The notes under the pieces: model-generated | Seen by the model: only the letters and a program-made list of their open reading frames with translations | Databases searched by the model: none | What the model was told of the DNA's origin: nothing | In this document: piece after piece, positions 45,655 to 55,022 of the stretch | Numbering within the stretch: the first letter of the stretch is position 1 | Layout of the letters: every line of letters starts with the position of its first letter | Translations under genes and position numbers: made by a program | From: Methanothrix soehngenii GP6 | GTDB taxonomy: Archaea > Halobacteriota > Methanosarcinia > Methanotrichales > Methanotrichaceae | Assembly (NCBI RefSeq): GCF_000204415.1 | Contig: NC_015416.1 | Location: forward strand, 2,046,001-2,110,000 | DNA: 64,000 bases | Reading direction: 5' to 3'

Positions 45655-45874
45655 GAACGCAGAACTTCTTCGGGCTGCAGCATTGGACGAGAGGCTGGCG
45701 GACTGGACCGCCTGCCTTACCAGGGCCGTTGTCAAGAGCTGCGATCGCCTGGGCTGGATGTCTGCCGCCAGGGGAAACAAGCTGGATAGCCCGCCTGTCC
45801 CCCACAGTGAGTATCTCACTATGGATGTCATGGCTTTCGCTCATAAAAACACCGGAAACTTTAATGTGCTGTAG
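45632..45874 (+). CDS. 80-residue protein of unknown function in the defence locus, possibly truncated
   Basis: The segment ENAELLRAAALDERLADWTA, then TRAVVKSCDRLGWMSAARGN and HSEYLTMDVMAFAHK reads like a genuine soluble protein whose domain stops abruptly. The ending SEYLTMDVMAF resembles the beginning of a larger domain. I cannot name it. It lies between the winged-helix gene (23-base overlap) and the DUF499 gene, so it is part of the operon. It may be a degraded remnant of a larger component. Confidence 0.5.
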   Translation: MQTVQRHENAELLRAAALDERLADWTACLTRAVVKSCDRLGWMSAARGNKLDSPPVPHSEYLTMDVMAFAHKNTGNFNVL

Positions 45875-45901
45875 CCATTTTCATCCTTGGAGATTCAATA
45901 G

Positions 45902-48900
45902 ATGGCACTCACACCCTGGCACAAGTCTGCGACACCCCGTGTTGATCTGCGCAAAGGCAAACCATTGGACGCCGCAGAGTTCGCTGTGAACCTCGATCGA
46001 GTCAGGGATGGCAAAGCACCCGACGACTATAAGGATCCTAAGCAGTTCTTTGAGAGGACTTATCTGACCAAGAACCTGACCGCCCTTGCAGCAGAGGTCC
46101 AGCGTCGCTTTTCGGGAATCAAGACTGAGACCTCGGCCGTCTTCAACATGGCTACCCAGTTCGGCGGAGGAAAGACTCATGCTCTCACTCTACTCTACCA
46201 TCTGGCCAGGAACGGCCCGGCCGCAAATGGATGGCCCGGTGTGGACAAGATCCTGGCCAAAGCAGGCCTCAATAGCGTGCCAGGAGCAGCGATAGCCGTC
46301 TTTGTGGGCACTGAGTTTGACTCCATAACTGGAAAAGGAGGCGGGGCATCGGGCGAGCCCCTGAGAAAGACCCCCTGGGGAGAAATCGCCTTCCAACTGA
46401 GCGGCACGCAGGGTTTCGACCTGGTGGAAGAGCACGACAGACAGAGGATAGCGCCGGGAGGCGACGTAATCCGCAGCTTCCTGCCAAAAGATCGCCCTTG
46501 CTTGATTCTCATGGACGAGCTGATGAATTATGTCAGCCGAAACCGCGATTCAGGCCTCTCCGATCAGCTCTACAACTTCATCCAGAACCTCACAAACGTC
46601 GCCAGCGGCGAGGATAAAGTGGTATTAGTAGTCTCCATACCAGGCTCACAGATGGAGATGAACGAGGCCGATTTTTCCGACTACAACAGCTTCAAGAAGA
46701 TCATGGATAAGCACGGCAAAGCAGTGATGATATCTGCCGAGGCTGAAACCTCTCAGATCATACGTCGCAGGCTGTTTGAATGGAGTCCGGAGGAGATCTC
46801 TCCCGATGGGACCATCCTTCTGGGCAACGAGGCCAAAAAGACCTGCAAAGCATACGCCACCTGGGTCAAGGCCCACAGGAATCAGGTTCCTGGCTGGTTT
46901 CCAGTCGACCATGCAGAAGAGATGTTTGAAGCGGCATATCCATTTCACCCTATGGTCCTCTCCGTCTTTGAGACGAAGTGGCAGGCCCTTCCCCGCTTCC
47001 AGAGGACTCGCGGCATCCTCCGCCTTCTTGCTCTTTGGGTATCGAAAGTATATCAAGAAAGCTACACGGACGCTCATTCTGACGCCCTGATCGGCCTTGG
47101 CACCGCTCCCTTGGAGGATCCCATCTTCCGGGCTGCCATATTCGAGCAGCTTGGCGAGGACCGCCTGGAGGGATCTGTCACAACTGACATTGCTGGACGG
47201 AAAGAAGCCCATGCTGTAAGACTGGACAATGAGGCCAGCTCTGCCATCAAGAAAGCCCGCCTGCACCGAAAGGTGGCGACGGTCATTCTCTTTGCCTCCA
47301 ATGGCGGCCAGACCCACGGCACTGAGGCCACTCTTCCCGAGATCCGCCTTGCAGTGGCTGAGCCTGATCTTGACATCGGAAACATCGAAACCGTCCTGGA
47401 TGCGCTCTCTGTCAACTGCTACTATCTGGAGGCCTACGGGACAAGCTACCGATTCGGATTGCAGATTCAGCTACCCAAGATCCACGCCGACCGCAAGGCA
47501 AGCGTCCCCAAACAGGAGATTGATGAGTGCTTGAGAGATGCTATCTTCAGGGTCTTTAATGAGGGCAACATCATAAAGCCGGTATTCTTCCCGGAAAATA
47601 GCAGCGATATCCCGGATACTCCTGCCCTGACCCTGATTGTCCTGTCCCCCGATCACCGCAGACCGGACAGCAGGACAATAGAGCTGATAGAGTCAATGAC
47701 TAAAGATCATGGTGCCTCCTCCAGGACTTACAAGAGCGCTCTCATCTGGTCCCTGGTCGACAACGACGCCAGCCTGACAAGCGAAGCTCGCAATGCTCTG
47801 GCCTGGGAGAAGATCCACTTTGAATCTGAGCAGCTTCATCTCAATGAGAGGCAGAATAGAGAGGTAAATGAGAAGATCGGCAAAGCTAAACGAGACCTTA
47901 AGGAGGCAGTCTGGAGAAGCTACAAGAACCTCGCACTCCTTGGGAAAGATAACAGGATATACTTAATGGACCTCGGCCTAATTCATTCCAGCGCAGCCAG
48001 GACCATTGTAGACCTCTATCTATTGCAGCTAAAGCAGAAGGATATTATCACAAGCAGCATCAGCCCCAATTTCTTGGTCAAGAACTGGCCACCTGCCTTC
48101 TCTATCTGGTCCACCAGGTCCGTCCGAGATGCTTTTTTCGCATCCCCTCTCTACCCCCGCCTGCTCAATCAGCAAGCAGTAAAGGAAGCCATATCCAAAG
48201 GCGTCTCTAACGGGATATTAGCCTACTTTGGCCAGTCTGAAGAAGGCGAATACGATCCCATCTATTACCGCACCGATCTTTTGCCGGATGATGTGGAGAT
48301 ATCTGAGGAATGGTTCATAGCAAAGGAGCCTCCCAAGAGGTCAGGACCGTGCACAATAGTGGTGACTCCTGAGCAGATCAGCATCAAGCCAGGAGATGAG
48401 GTCCAATTTTCTGCAAAAGTAATGAATGACCGGGGCCAAGAGGTACAGACTGATGCCATAGACTGGAAGGCAACCGGGGGAAGCATCGATCAGCTCGGCC
48501 TCTTCAGGGCAGGGGATATAGAAGGGACCTATTCTGTGAATGCTGCAGCGAGAGATGCTACTGGATCTGCCAGTGTCGTCATCTCTGCAGGGGGCAGATC
48601 ATTGAAGAGGATTGTTGTCTCTCCTCAGGATGCGCATATAGGGCCGGGCAGGACGCAGACATTTGTCGCCGTGGGCCTGGATGCAGATGGCCTTGAAATG
48701 CCATTGGCCGGGGTAGACTGGAGGGCCACAGGCGGCACAATCGATGTTAACGGGATCTTTCAGGCGGGAATGGAGGAGGGCTTCTTTACGATCACAGCGA
48801 GCGCGGAGGGCGTTAGTAGCTCGTCGAATCTCATCGTCAAGGCCTTAAGTCCTCATTGGGCAGGCGAGATACCTCATCAAAAATGGACCCAATTCTATAA

Positions 48901-49045
48901 CAGAATCCTATCCAAGTTTGCCGCTCGCAAAGGTCTGAAGTTGCTGGTAGCCGTGGACATTTCAGACGCCTCTATGGAGGAAGTTGAGGAGATGAGAAGT
49001 GCCTTGCGTGAATTGGGCCTTGAGGACGATGTAGAGGTGGATTAA
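45902..49045 (+). CDS. DUF499 AAA+ ATPase with two C-terminal Ig-like domains (defence locus)
   Basis: A 1047-residue COG1483-type ATPase. Walker A is QFGGGKTHALTLLYH (residues 86-100), and Walker B is CLILMDELMNYVS. The family N-terminus has FFERTYLTKNLT. Residues 815-982 contain two bacterial Ig-like repeats of the Big type (TIVVTPEQISIKPGDEVQFS ... WKATGGSIDQLGLFRAGD, and IVVSPQDAHIGPGRTQTFVA ... WRATGGTIDVNGIFQAG). These are normally found in surface proteins and are unusual in a cytoplasmic ATPase. A 65-residue tail (residues 983-1047) follows. DUF499 ATPases accompany DUF1156 methylases in defence islands. GGAG precedes the ATG. Confidence 0.85.
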   Translation: MALTPWHKSATPRVDLRKGKPLDAAEFAVNLDRVRDGKAPDDYKDPKQFFERTYLTKNLTALAAEVQRRFSGIKTETSAVFNMATQFGGGKTHALTLLYHLARNGPAANGWPGVDKILAKAGLNSVPGAAIAVFVGTEFDSITGKGGGASGEPLRKTPWGEIAFQLSGTQGFDLVEEHDRQRIAPGGDVIRSFLPKDRPCLILMDELMNYVSRNRDSGLSDQLYNFIQNLTNVASGEDKVVLVVSIPGSQMEMNEADFSDYNSFKKIMDKHGKAVMISAEAETSQIIRRRLFEWSPEEISPDGTILLGNEAKKTCKAYATWVKAHRNQVPGWFPVDHAEEMFEAAYPFHPMVLSVFETKWQALPRFQRTRGILRLLALWVSKVYQESYTDAHSDALIGLGTAPLEDPIFRAAIFEQLGEDRLEGSVTTDIAGRKEAHAVRLDNEASSAIKKARLHRKVATVILFASNGGQTHGTEATLPEIRLAVAEPDLDIGNIETVLDALSVNCYYLEAYGTSYRFGLQIQLPKIHADRKASVPKQEIDECLRDAIFRVFNEGNIIKPVFFPENSSDIPDTPALTLIVLSPDHRRPDSRTIELIESMTKDHGASSRTYKSALIWSLVDNDASLTSEARNALAWEKIHFESEQLHLNERQNREVNEKIGKAKRDLKEAVWRSYKNLALLGKDNRIYLMDLGLIHSSAARTIVDLYLLQLKQKDIITSSISPNFLVKNWPPAFSIWSTRSVRDAFFASPLYPRLLNQQAVKEAISKGVSNGILAYFGQSEEGEYDPIYYRTDLLPDDVEISEEWFIAKEPPKRSGPCTIVVTPEQISIKPGDEVQFSAKVMNDRGQEVQTDAIDWKATGGSIDQLGLFRAGDIEGTYSVNAAARDATGSASVVISAGGRSLKRIVVSPQDAHIGPGRTQTFVAVGLDADGLEMPLAGVDWRATGGTIDVNGIFQAGMEEGFFTITASAEGVSSSSNLIVKALSPHWAGEIPHQKWTQFYNRILSKFAARKGLKLLVAVDISDASMEEVEEMRSALRELGLEDDVEVD

Positions 49046-49082
49046 GCCACAGATATTCACTCGGAATATGGAGCTGGAGGTC

Positions 49083-49175
49083 CTATGCGCTAGAGCCCAG
49101 TTTCAGCTCTTCGGACCATAGGCCGTAACGATCATCAATGGTGCTAAGGATCTGCTCAGGCTCGGCGGCCAGCAT
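49083..49175 (-). other. Possible 30-codon coding remnant in the gap between DUF499 and scpA
   Basis: On the minus strand an ATG at 49175 opens a short frame, EPEQILSTIDDRYGLWSEEL and onwards, ending at TAG 49083. The composition looks protein-like. It could be the end of a lost gene. The rest of the 49046-49208 gap shows nothing. Confidence 0.2.
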
Positions 49176-49208
49176 TAACAGGCACTATTCCCGCTATAAT
49201 GCGATCAC

Positions 49209-49907
49209 TCAGGGATGTCTTTTCACAAACAGGTCCCCGAATATCTCCTCTTGCTCCAGCCACACCTGCTTTCTCTGGGCCATGAAGAGTAGTGAGACGT
49301 AGTTGGTCACCCCGTCCTCATTCAGTCCATCTCTGCTGTTAATATCCAGGAAGGTGATGGTCTTCTTCTCCATGAACATATCATCCAAAATGGGTCCCAA
49401 GAACCTGATCCTCTCCTCGATCCCTTCATCGTGTGAGAGGTCCAGTGCCTTCTCCTCAGTGGAGGGCCAGCGGTCCCTCATGGCCTTTCTCCGGCCGACC
49501 ATCTCCGCCTTCTTCAGCTCCGAGATCAGCTCTTCTAAGGTTACCGGCCTCTTGGTGCGCCTCCTCACTGGCGGGCGGGGAAGGGTGCTCTCCCTCTCCT
49601 CTTCCCAGACCTCCTCCCCCACCTCCTCCAATTCAGGCTCTGGCTCCTCATCTGCCACCTCCTTTTGCCCTTCCATGGAGTCGGACTTCATCCTCAGGAG
49701 AATGCTGGCATAAAGGAGTGTCCTGGCCGGTATTCGCAGGTCTCTCTTCTCCAGGGAGTCGATGTACTGCAAAAACTTCTCTGTGGTCCTGGCAATATCA
49801 ATATCCCAGGGATCGATATCCCCTCTACGAGCAAGCTCCACCAGAACCTCCGCCGGCTCGCCGAACTCGAAATCGCGGGGATTCTTCATGAATGGATCTT
49901 CGGACAA
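49209..49907 (-). CDS. scpA: Segregation and condensation protein A (kleisin)
   Basis: A 232-residue kleisin that bridges SMC heads and binds ScpB. The N-terminal motif PAEVLVELARRGDIDPWDID and the ARTLLYASILLRMKS helix are typical. A polyacidic insert (residues 85-115) follows. The C-terminal winged helix (FLDINSRDGLNEDGVTNYVS, LLFMAQRKQVWLEQEEIFG) binds the SMC cap. It starts at TTG 49907 eight bases after the SMC stop, with GAGGT upstream, so smc-scpA is an operon. Confidence 0.9.
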   Translation of the reverse strand: MSEDPFMKNPRDFEFGEPAEVLVELARRGDIDPWDIDIARTTEKFLQYIDSLEKRDLRIPARTLLYASILLRMKSDSMEGQKEVADEEPEPELEEVGEEVWEEERESTLPRPPVRRRTKRPVTLEELISELKKAEMVGRRKAMRDRWPSTEEKALDLSHDEGIEERIRFLGPILDDMFMEKKTITFLDINSRDGLNEDGVTNYVSLLFMAQRKQVWLEQEEIFGDLFVKRHP

Positions 49908-49915
49908 GTCCTACC

Positions 49916-52900
49916 TCAGCTGGTGCATATGCCGGTCACCGTGGTGATGTTGTTCTCTTGCATGGTCACGCCCAGGGTGAACTTCGACTGCAGTATCATC
50001 GGCTTTCTCAGGGACACCACAATGAACTGGGCCTGGGCAGAGATCTTCTTGATCAGCTTTGCCACCCTCTCCACATTGGCTCCATCCAGGAACATGTCGA
50101 TCTCGTCCATAGCGTAGAAGGGCGCAGGCCGGAACATCTGAATGGAGAAGATGAAGGAGAGGGCGGTCAGGCTCTTCTCCCCTCCGGACATGGCCTCCAG
50201 GCGGTGGAAGGGCTTTCCCGCCGGCCGGGCCTTGATGGTCATCCCCCCGCTCAAGGGATCCTCCGGGTTCTCCAGGATCAGGTCGCCTTCTCCCCGGGAT
50301 AGCTCCTGGAATATGTTCTTGAAGTTCTTGTTGATCTCATTGAAGCTGGATAAGAATGCCTCCTTTTTCATCTGGTCATACCTCTCCAGCTTATCGATGA
50401 TAGCTTCCCTCTCCTCCCTTAGAGTGGTCCTCCTCAGAGCCAGGAAGTCATAACGGGTCAACACATGATCGTACTCGTCGATGGCCAGCATGTTCACCGG
50501 CTCCAGGTCTCTCATGAATTGGGTCAGGGCCCGGATCTTCTCAGCCACGGTATTGCTATCCGGCGGCTCCTGGGTCGAGTCTACGCCGCTCTGTTCGATC
50601 TCTCTTCGCAGTCCCTCCACCCTCATCTGGATGACATCCCTGGCGGAGAGGCTGGCATCCAGACGAGCTTGAATCCGGTCCATCTCCCGTTCCATCCTGT
50701 CGATAGCCCGCTGCATGGTGATGGTCTTCTCAAGAAGCTCTACGCGCACTCCTTTGAGGCCGTGCAGCTCCACTTCGATCTCCGCCTCCCTGGACTTCAT
50801 CCCATCCAGTTCCAAATTTAGGCTCTGGATCATGGTCATGGCAGCCTCCTTCTGCTCTGCTGCCTCTGCCTTCTCCGATTCCAGTAGCTCCTTTTTGGAT
50901 GAGATCTCCTTTTGCTTCTCGATTATGCCCTCTTCCCGGATCTTGTCCTTGAGGATCTCGGCATCGATCTCGGCTATCCGGTCCTGCAGCCTTCTAATCT
51001 CCGATTTGGCCGCGTCTGCCTTGCGATTCAGCTCGGGGATCGCTGAGCCTGAAAGGTCGGCCTCTATCCGGCCTATCGTCTCATTCATGGATGCCAGGGT
51101 CGCCTCAGACTCCCGGATCTCCCCCTCCAGAGCGTCCAGCCTTCCCTTATAGCTGAGAAACTCGCTCTCCATCTGCACGAGCCGCTCGCGCTTCTCAGAG
51201 ATGCTCTTCTCCAGCCGGGGCTTTGACCCCGCCATCTCGTCCGCCTGGAAGGTCTTCTTGGAGATGGACCGGTTCAGCTCCTCCACCTCTCGGGTTATGT
51301 GGGAGATCTGCTCCTCCATCCGGTCCAATCTCTCCAGAAGTTTCCCGCGCTCGGCATCGGCGTTGGCAATCCTCTCCGATAGCTCCAGGAGCTTCTTTCC
51401 CTCCTCTGCCGCGAACTTCATCCTGGTCCTATAGTGGCCTCCGGTCATCGCTCCGGACCTCTCCACCAGATCCCCTTCTAAAGTGACCATCCGGTAGCGG
51501 CCCATGAGAGCTCGGGCGTGGTTTAAACTCTCTACCACTAAAGTATCACGAAATACATACCAGAAAGCCCCCTGAAACTTGGGATCAAAGTCGATCAGCC
51601 TGAAGGCATAGTCAACTATCCCCTCGTAGTTGGGCTTGACCGAAGGGCTGCCCCGGTCCAGCTTATTCAAGGGGAGAAACGTGGCCCTGCCGATCTGGGA
51701 CCTCTTCAGATATTCAATGGCCCGGGCGGCATCCTCGTCCGTGGCGGCGACAATGCTCTGCATACGCGCTCCTGCAGCCACTTCCAAAGCGACAGAAAAG
51801 CGCGACTGAACGTTCCCCAGTTCCGCTACGGTGCCATAAAGGCCGGGGAGCATACCATTCTTGAGAGCAGTGCGGATGGCGTCCACCGCCCGGCTGAATC
51901 CGCCTTTGTCCTCTGCCGCCTTAATCCGGCTGTCGGTGCGGGCGAACTCGCTCTGCAGCTTATTCATCTCCCTCTCTGCCTCGGCGATCTCCCGGCGCAG
52001 CCTGAGTCTTGCGCTCTCCAGGTCATCCCGATCCTTCTCCAGCTCCATCGCTCGGCTGTTGAGCCCGGCCAGCTCCTCTTTCAGTTGTTCGGCCTCATGA
52101 TCGCTGCCGGCCAGGGCATCCATGGCCTCCTTGATGGCGCCGGAGAGCTCCTCTCTTTCCAGGCTCCCCCTTCTCGTGGCATCCAGCAGACGGTCCCGCT
52201 CTCGCAGCAGATCTCCAAGCCTTGCTTTGGCCTCCTCCCGGGTCCCCCTCGCTCTCTCAAGCTCCTCTCTAAGGGCGGAGAACTGGGCGTCCTCACGGGT
52301 TAAGCTCTCTTCAACCTCCTGGAGGAGATCGTTTTGATCTTCAAGCTCTCCTTCTAAGCTGGCCTTGCGAATGCTTGCGTCTCTGATCTTCTCCGCCAGA
52401 ACCTCCTCCTCCCCAGAGAGGTTACCCAGCTGAATGAAGCTCGCATTCTGCTGACGATCCAGATCATTCAGGGCCTTCTCCGCCATCTGTATCTTGCTGG
52501 TCTCGCGGGCTAGTTCCCCTTTCAGCTCCTCTATCCTCCGCTTGACCTCGATCTGCTCGTCCTCTCCCTTATGGGTTATCTCCTGACCGAGGTTCTGCAG
52601 CTTCTCCTCCTGGACGGCAAGCTCGGAGCGATCCTCATCTGCCCGCAGCTTGATCTCATCATTCTTGCCCTGGAGGGAGGATATCTCCTGGTTCAGGCTC
52701 TCCAGCTCTCCAGATGCCTCTTTGAGCCTGGCCAATAGGAGGAAGGCCTCCTGCCTTTTCAGCTCGTCCTTGTGCGCCTGGTAGGAATGAGCCTTATCCC
52801 GCTCCGCCCGCAATCGGTCCAGCTGGCCGCCTACCTCCTCCAGAATGACGTCAACCCGTTCGACGCGCTCTCGCACCACATCCAGCTCTTCCAGCGCCTT

Positions 52901-53431
52901 CTTCTTCTTCTCATCGAACTCTGCGACGCCAGCGATCTCGTCTATGATCTTCCTCCGCTCAACAGCCGTCATCTCAATGATGCGGGTCACATCCCCCTGC
53001 ATGACGATATTGTAGCTTTCTGGGGTTATGCCCGCCTTGGCCAGCAGGTCCAAAAGCTCTGCCTGGCCACAGGACTTGCCATTAAAGGAATAAGAAGAGG
53101 CATATTTGTCGCGGTTTATCTTGATCTTTCTTGAGACCTCGATCGTATCCTGATCCAGTGGAAAATGGCGGCTGGTGTTGTCCAGCCTGACTATTACCTG
53201 GGCAAAATCCGGATTCTTCCCGTTATCCCCCCGGTAGATGAGATCGGGCAGCCTTTCCGCCCTCATGGCCCGCGAACTGGAAAGGCAGAGGGCGAAGAGG
53301 AGAGCATCGACTATATTGGATTTACCGCTTCCATTCGGCCCCGTCACCGTTACAAAATCGTTCTTCAGAGGAACCCTGATGCTCTTGCCGAATGACTTGA
53401 AGTTCTTGAGCTCAACCTCTTTGATGTACAA
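49916..53431 (-). CDS. smc: Chromosome segregation protein SMC
   Basis: A 1171-residue SMC ATPase. The N-terminal head has VTGPNGSGKSNIVDALLFAL (Walker A). Long coiled coils lie at about 170-500 and 670-1000. The hinge is at about 520-650 (GLYGTVAELGNVQSRFSVAL, TFLPL). The C-terminal head has the signature MSGGEKSLTALSF and Walker B FYAMDEIDMFLD. It compacts and segregates chromosomes with ScpA and ScpB. The start is TTG 53431, five bases after GGAGGT. It is divergent from mmp10 across a 338-base gap. Confidence 0.95.
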   Translation of the reverse strand: MYIKEVELKNFKSFGKSIRVPLKNDFVTVTGPNGSGKSNIVDALLFALCLSSSRAMRAERLPDLIYRGDNGKNPDFAQVIVRLDNTSRHFPLDQDTIEVSRKIKINRDKYASSYSFNGKSCGQAELLDLLAKAGITPESYNIVMQGDVTRIIEMTAVERRKIIDEIAGVAEFDEKKKKALEELDVVRERVERVDVILEEVGGQLDRLRAERDKAHSYQAHKDELKRQEAFLLLARLKEASGELESLNQEISSLQGKNDEIKLRADEDRSELAVQEEKLQNLGQEITHKGEDEQIEVKRRIEELKGELARETSKIQMAEKALNDLDRQQNASFIQLGNLSGEEEVLAEKIRDASIRKASLEGELEDQNDLLQEVEESLTREDAQFSALREELERARGTREEAKARLGDLLRERDRLLDATRRGSLEREELSGAIKEAMDALAGSDHEAEQLKEELAGLNSRAMELEKDRDDLESARLRLRREIAEAEREMNKLQSEFARTDSRIKAAEDKGGFSRAVDAIRTALKNGMLPGLYGTVAELGNVQSRFSVALEVAAGARMQSIVAATDEDAARAIEYLKRSQIGRATFLPLNKLDRGSPSVKPNYEGIVDYAFRLIDFDPKFQGAFWYVFRDTLVVESLNHARALMGRYRMVTLEGDLVERSGAMTGGHYRTRMKFAAEEGKKLLELSERIANADAERGKLLERLDRMEEQISHITREVEELNRSISKKTFQADEMAGSKPRLEKSISEKRERLVQMESEFLSYKGRLDALEGEIRESEATLASMNETIGRIEADLSGSAIPELNRKADAAKSEIRRLQDRIAEIDAEILKDKIREEGIIEKQKEISSKKELLESEKAEAAEQKEAAMTMIQSLNLELDGMKSREAEIEVELHGLKGVRVELLEKTITMQRAIDRMEREMDRIQARLDASLSARDVIQMRVEGLRREIEQSGVDSTQEPPDSNTVAEKIRALTQFMRDLEPVNMLAIDEYDHVLTRYDFLALRRTTLREEREAIIDKLERYDQMKKEAFLSSFNEINKNFKNIFQELSRGEGDLILENPEDPLSGGMTIKARPAGKPFHRLEAMSGGEKSLTALSFIFSIQMFRPAPFYAMDEIDMFLDGANVERVAKLIKKISAQAQFIVVSLRKPMILQSKFTLGVTMQENNITTVTGICTS

Positions 53432-53769
53432 AGGTTACCTCCGCCCAAATTCTGCAATGCTGGCCCTTTCGATACTCCTCAACATTAGAATCACGTCCCT
53501 CGGCTTTAATCCCGCTCTTTTTTCTTAAGGCAGTTGAGGCTTTCGCTTATGATTTCTGCTCTAACTTAATCATGTATTCGAGGATGTATATATCACTTTC
53601 CCATATTTAAGCATTTTATCCAGTACGATTATTAAATTATCAAAATCAATATATTTATTTAAGCATAGACAATTTCATCCATCCCAATAATTCTAGTTTT
53701 CCCCTCTCATTCCTCTAAAGCCTGTTTTCAGGGTTACCCCAAGGCTTATTTACCATCTGGCAGATCGAA
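53432..53769. promoter_or_regulatory. Divergent promoter region between smc and mmp10
   Basis: This 338-base, partly A/T-rich gap has no gene. Candidate TATA elements are TTTAAGC/GATATATAC-type sequences near 53585-53615 for smc (minus strand) and ATATTTATTTAAG near 53652-53664 for mmp10 (plus strand). Positions are by eye. Confidence 0.35.
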
Positions 53770-54999
53770 ATGGGAATGGACGTACTCGCAGATGTAGGTG
53801 GAAGGCCAGGCCTGGACTGCAGGGGATTTTGCAGCTACTGCTACTTTAAAGGGGTAAAAAAGGTGCCACCATTCGGCTGCAAGAACTGCATGCCCTTCAA
53901 GAAGGGCTGTGACTACTGCGCCCGCGCCATCATGGAGGGCTATCCAGGCTTCAAGCCCATGAACGACGTCTTGTTCGAGGTGGCTCAGAGGTGCATGGGC
54001 AGCATGCCGGACAAGGTCACCATCAGCGGGGGTGGCGACCTGAGCTGCTACCCAGACCTTCTACCACTGGCGAGGATGGTGGGCCAGGGAATAGTGCCCA
54101 TTAGCCTTGGCTACACCAGCGGAAAGGGATTCCGGGATAAGGACGATGCGGCAAAGCTTATCGATGCCGGAGTGAACGAGGTCTCTTTCACCGTCTTCTC
54201 CACCAACCCCGAGCTTCGACGCAAGTATATGGGAGACAAGCATCCTGAGGTCGCCCTGGAAAATTTGAAGACATTCTGCCACAGCTGCGAGGTCTACTGC
54301 GCCGCAGTCATAATTCCGGGCGTAAACGACGGTCATGAATTGGAGAAGACCTGCAATGACCTGGAGGAGATGGGAGCACGAGGCCTGATCTTGATGAGGT
54401 TTGCCAATCGCCGTGATCAGGGCCTGATCCTGGGAAATGGACCAATTATGCCAGGGATAATCCCTCATACCATCGAGGAGTTCAGAGACCTGGTCACCCA
54501 TACTGCAGAGATGCACAGCTTCCGGGTAACTGGAACGCCTCTATGGGATCCGGTCACCGGCGCGCCCTTCGCTCTGTCCAGGCATCCAGATATCATATCC
54601 CGCCTGCCCCCTCTGAGGAGAGGGGCGAGCATCATCACCAGCCGGGTGGCTGCTCCTTTGCTCACGGGCATCTTCAGTCAGATGGAGGGAGGAGAGAAAG
54701 TAAGCATCCTGCCGGTGGAAAAGGACATCGGCTGCCTGATTACCATTGAGGACTTCTCAGGCCTTGATCTTGACCAGGTCATGGGCACGGTCATCATTCC
54801 CGGTCGAACCATGGCCCATGAGAAAGAGATCAAGAGCGTCCTGTCAAAAGACGGCAGGGAAAGGATGATAATTCGGGGCCCAGATACTCTCACCGTGGAC
54901 GGCGAGATGAGCATCTCCATGAACGCCCAGGAAGTCCTAGAGCTGGAGGTCGAGGCATTCGGAGAGCTGATCGAGGCCATCAATGCCATGGGCATTTGA
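53770..54999 (+). CDS. mmp10: Methanogenesis marker protein 10, radical SAM (McrA arginine methylase)
   Basis: A 409-residue radical SAM protein with the Mmp10 N-terminus DVGGRPGLDCRGFCSYCYF, in which CRGFCSYC is the 4Fe-4S motif. A second Cys cluster follows (GCKNCMPFKKGCDYC), then VTISGGGDLSCYP. Mmp10 is known to methylate a conserved arginine of methyl-coenzyme M reductase subunit McrA, which affects its stability and activity. It is restricted to methanogens and related methane oxidisers, so it identifies the organism as such. ATG 53776 is an alternative start. Confidence 0.92.
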   Translation: MGMDVLADVGGRPGLDCRGFCSYCYFKGVKKVPPFGCKNCMPFKKGCDYCARAIMEGYPGFKPMNDVLFEVAQRCMGSMPDKVTISGGGDLSCYPDLLPLARMVGQGIVPISLGYTSGKGFRDKDDAAKLIDAGVNEVSFTVFSTNPELRRKYMGDKHPEVALENLKTFCHSCEVYCAAVIIPGVNDGHELEKTCNDLEEMGARGLILMRFANRRDQGLILGNGPIMPGIIPHTIEEFRDLVTHTAEMHSFRVTGTPLWDPVTGAPFALSRHPDIISRLPPLRRGASIITSRVAAPLLTGIFSQMEGGEKVSILPVEKDIGCLITIEDFSGLDLDQVMGTVIIPGRTMAHEKEIKSVLSKDGRERMIIRGPDTLTVDGEMSISMNAQEVLELEVEAFGELIEAINAMGI

Positions 55000-55022
55000 A
55001 CAAAGCGAGGGGGCAAAAATAG

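Noticed and set aside
36322-49045. Canonical DISARM or BREX system
   Set aside because: The helicase and methylase resemble parts of these systems, but no DrmA/B/C, PglZ, BrxA/B or Lon homologue is present among the genes.
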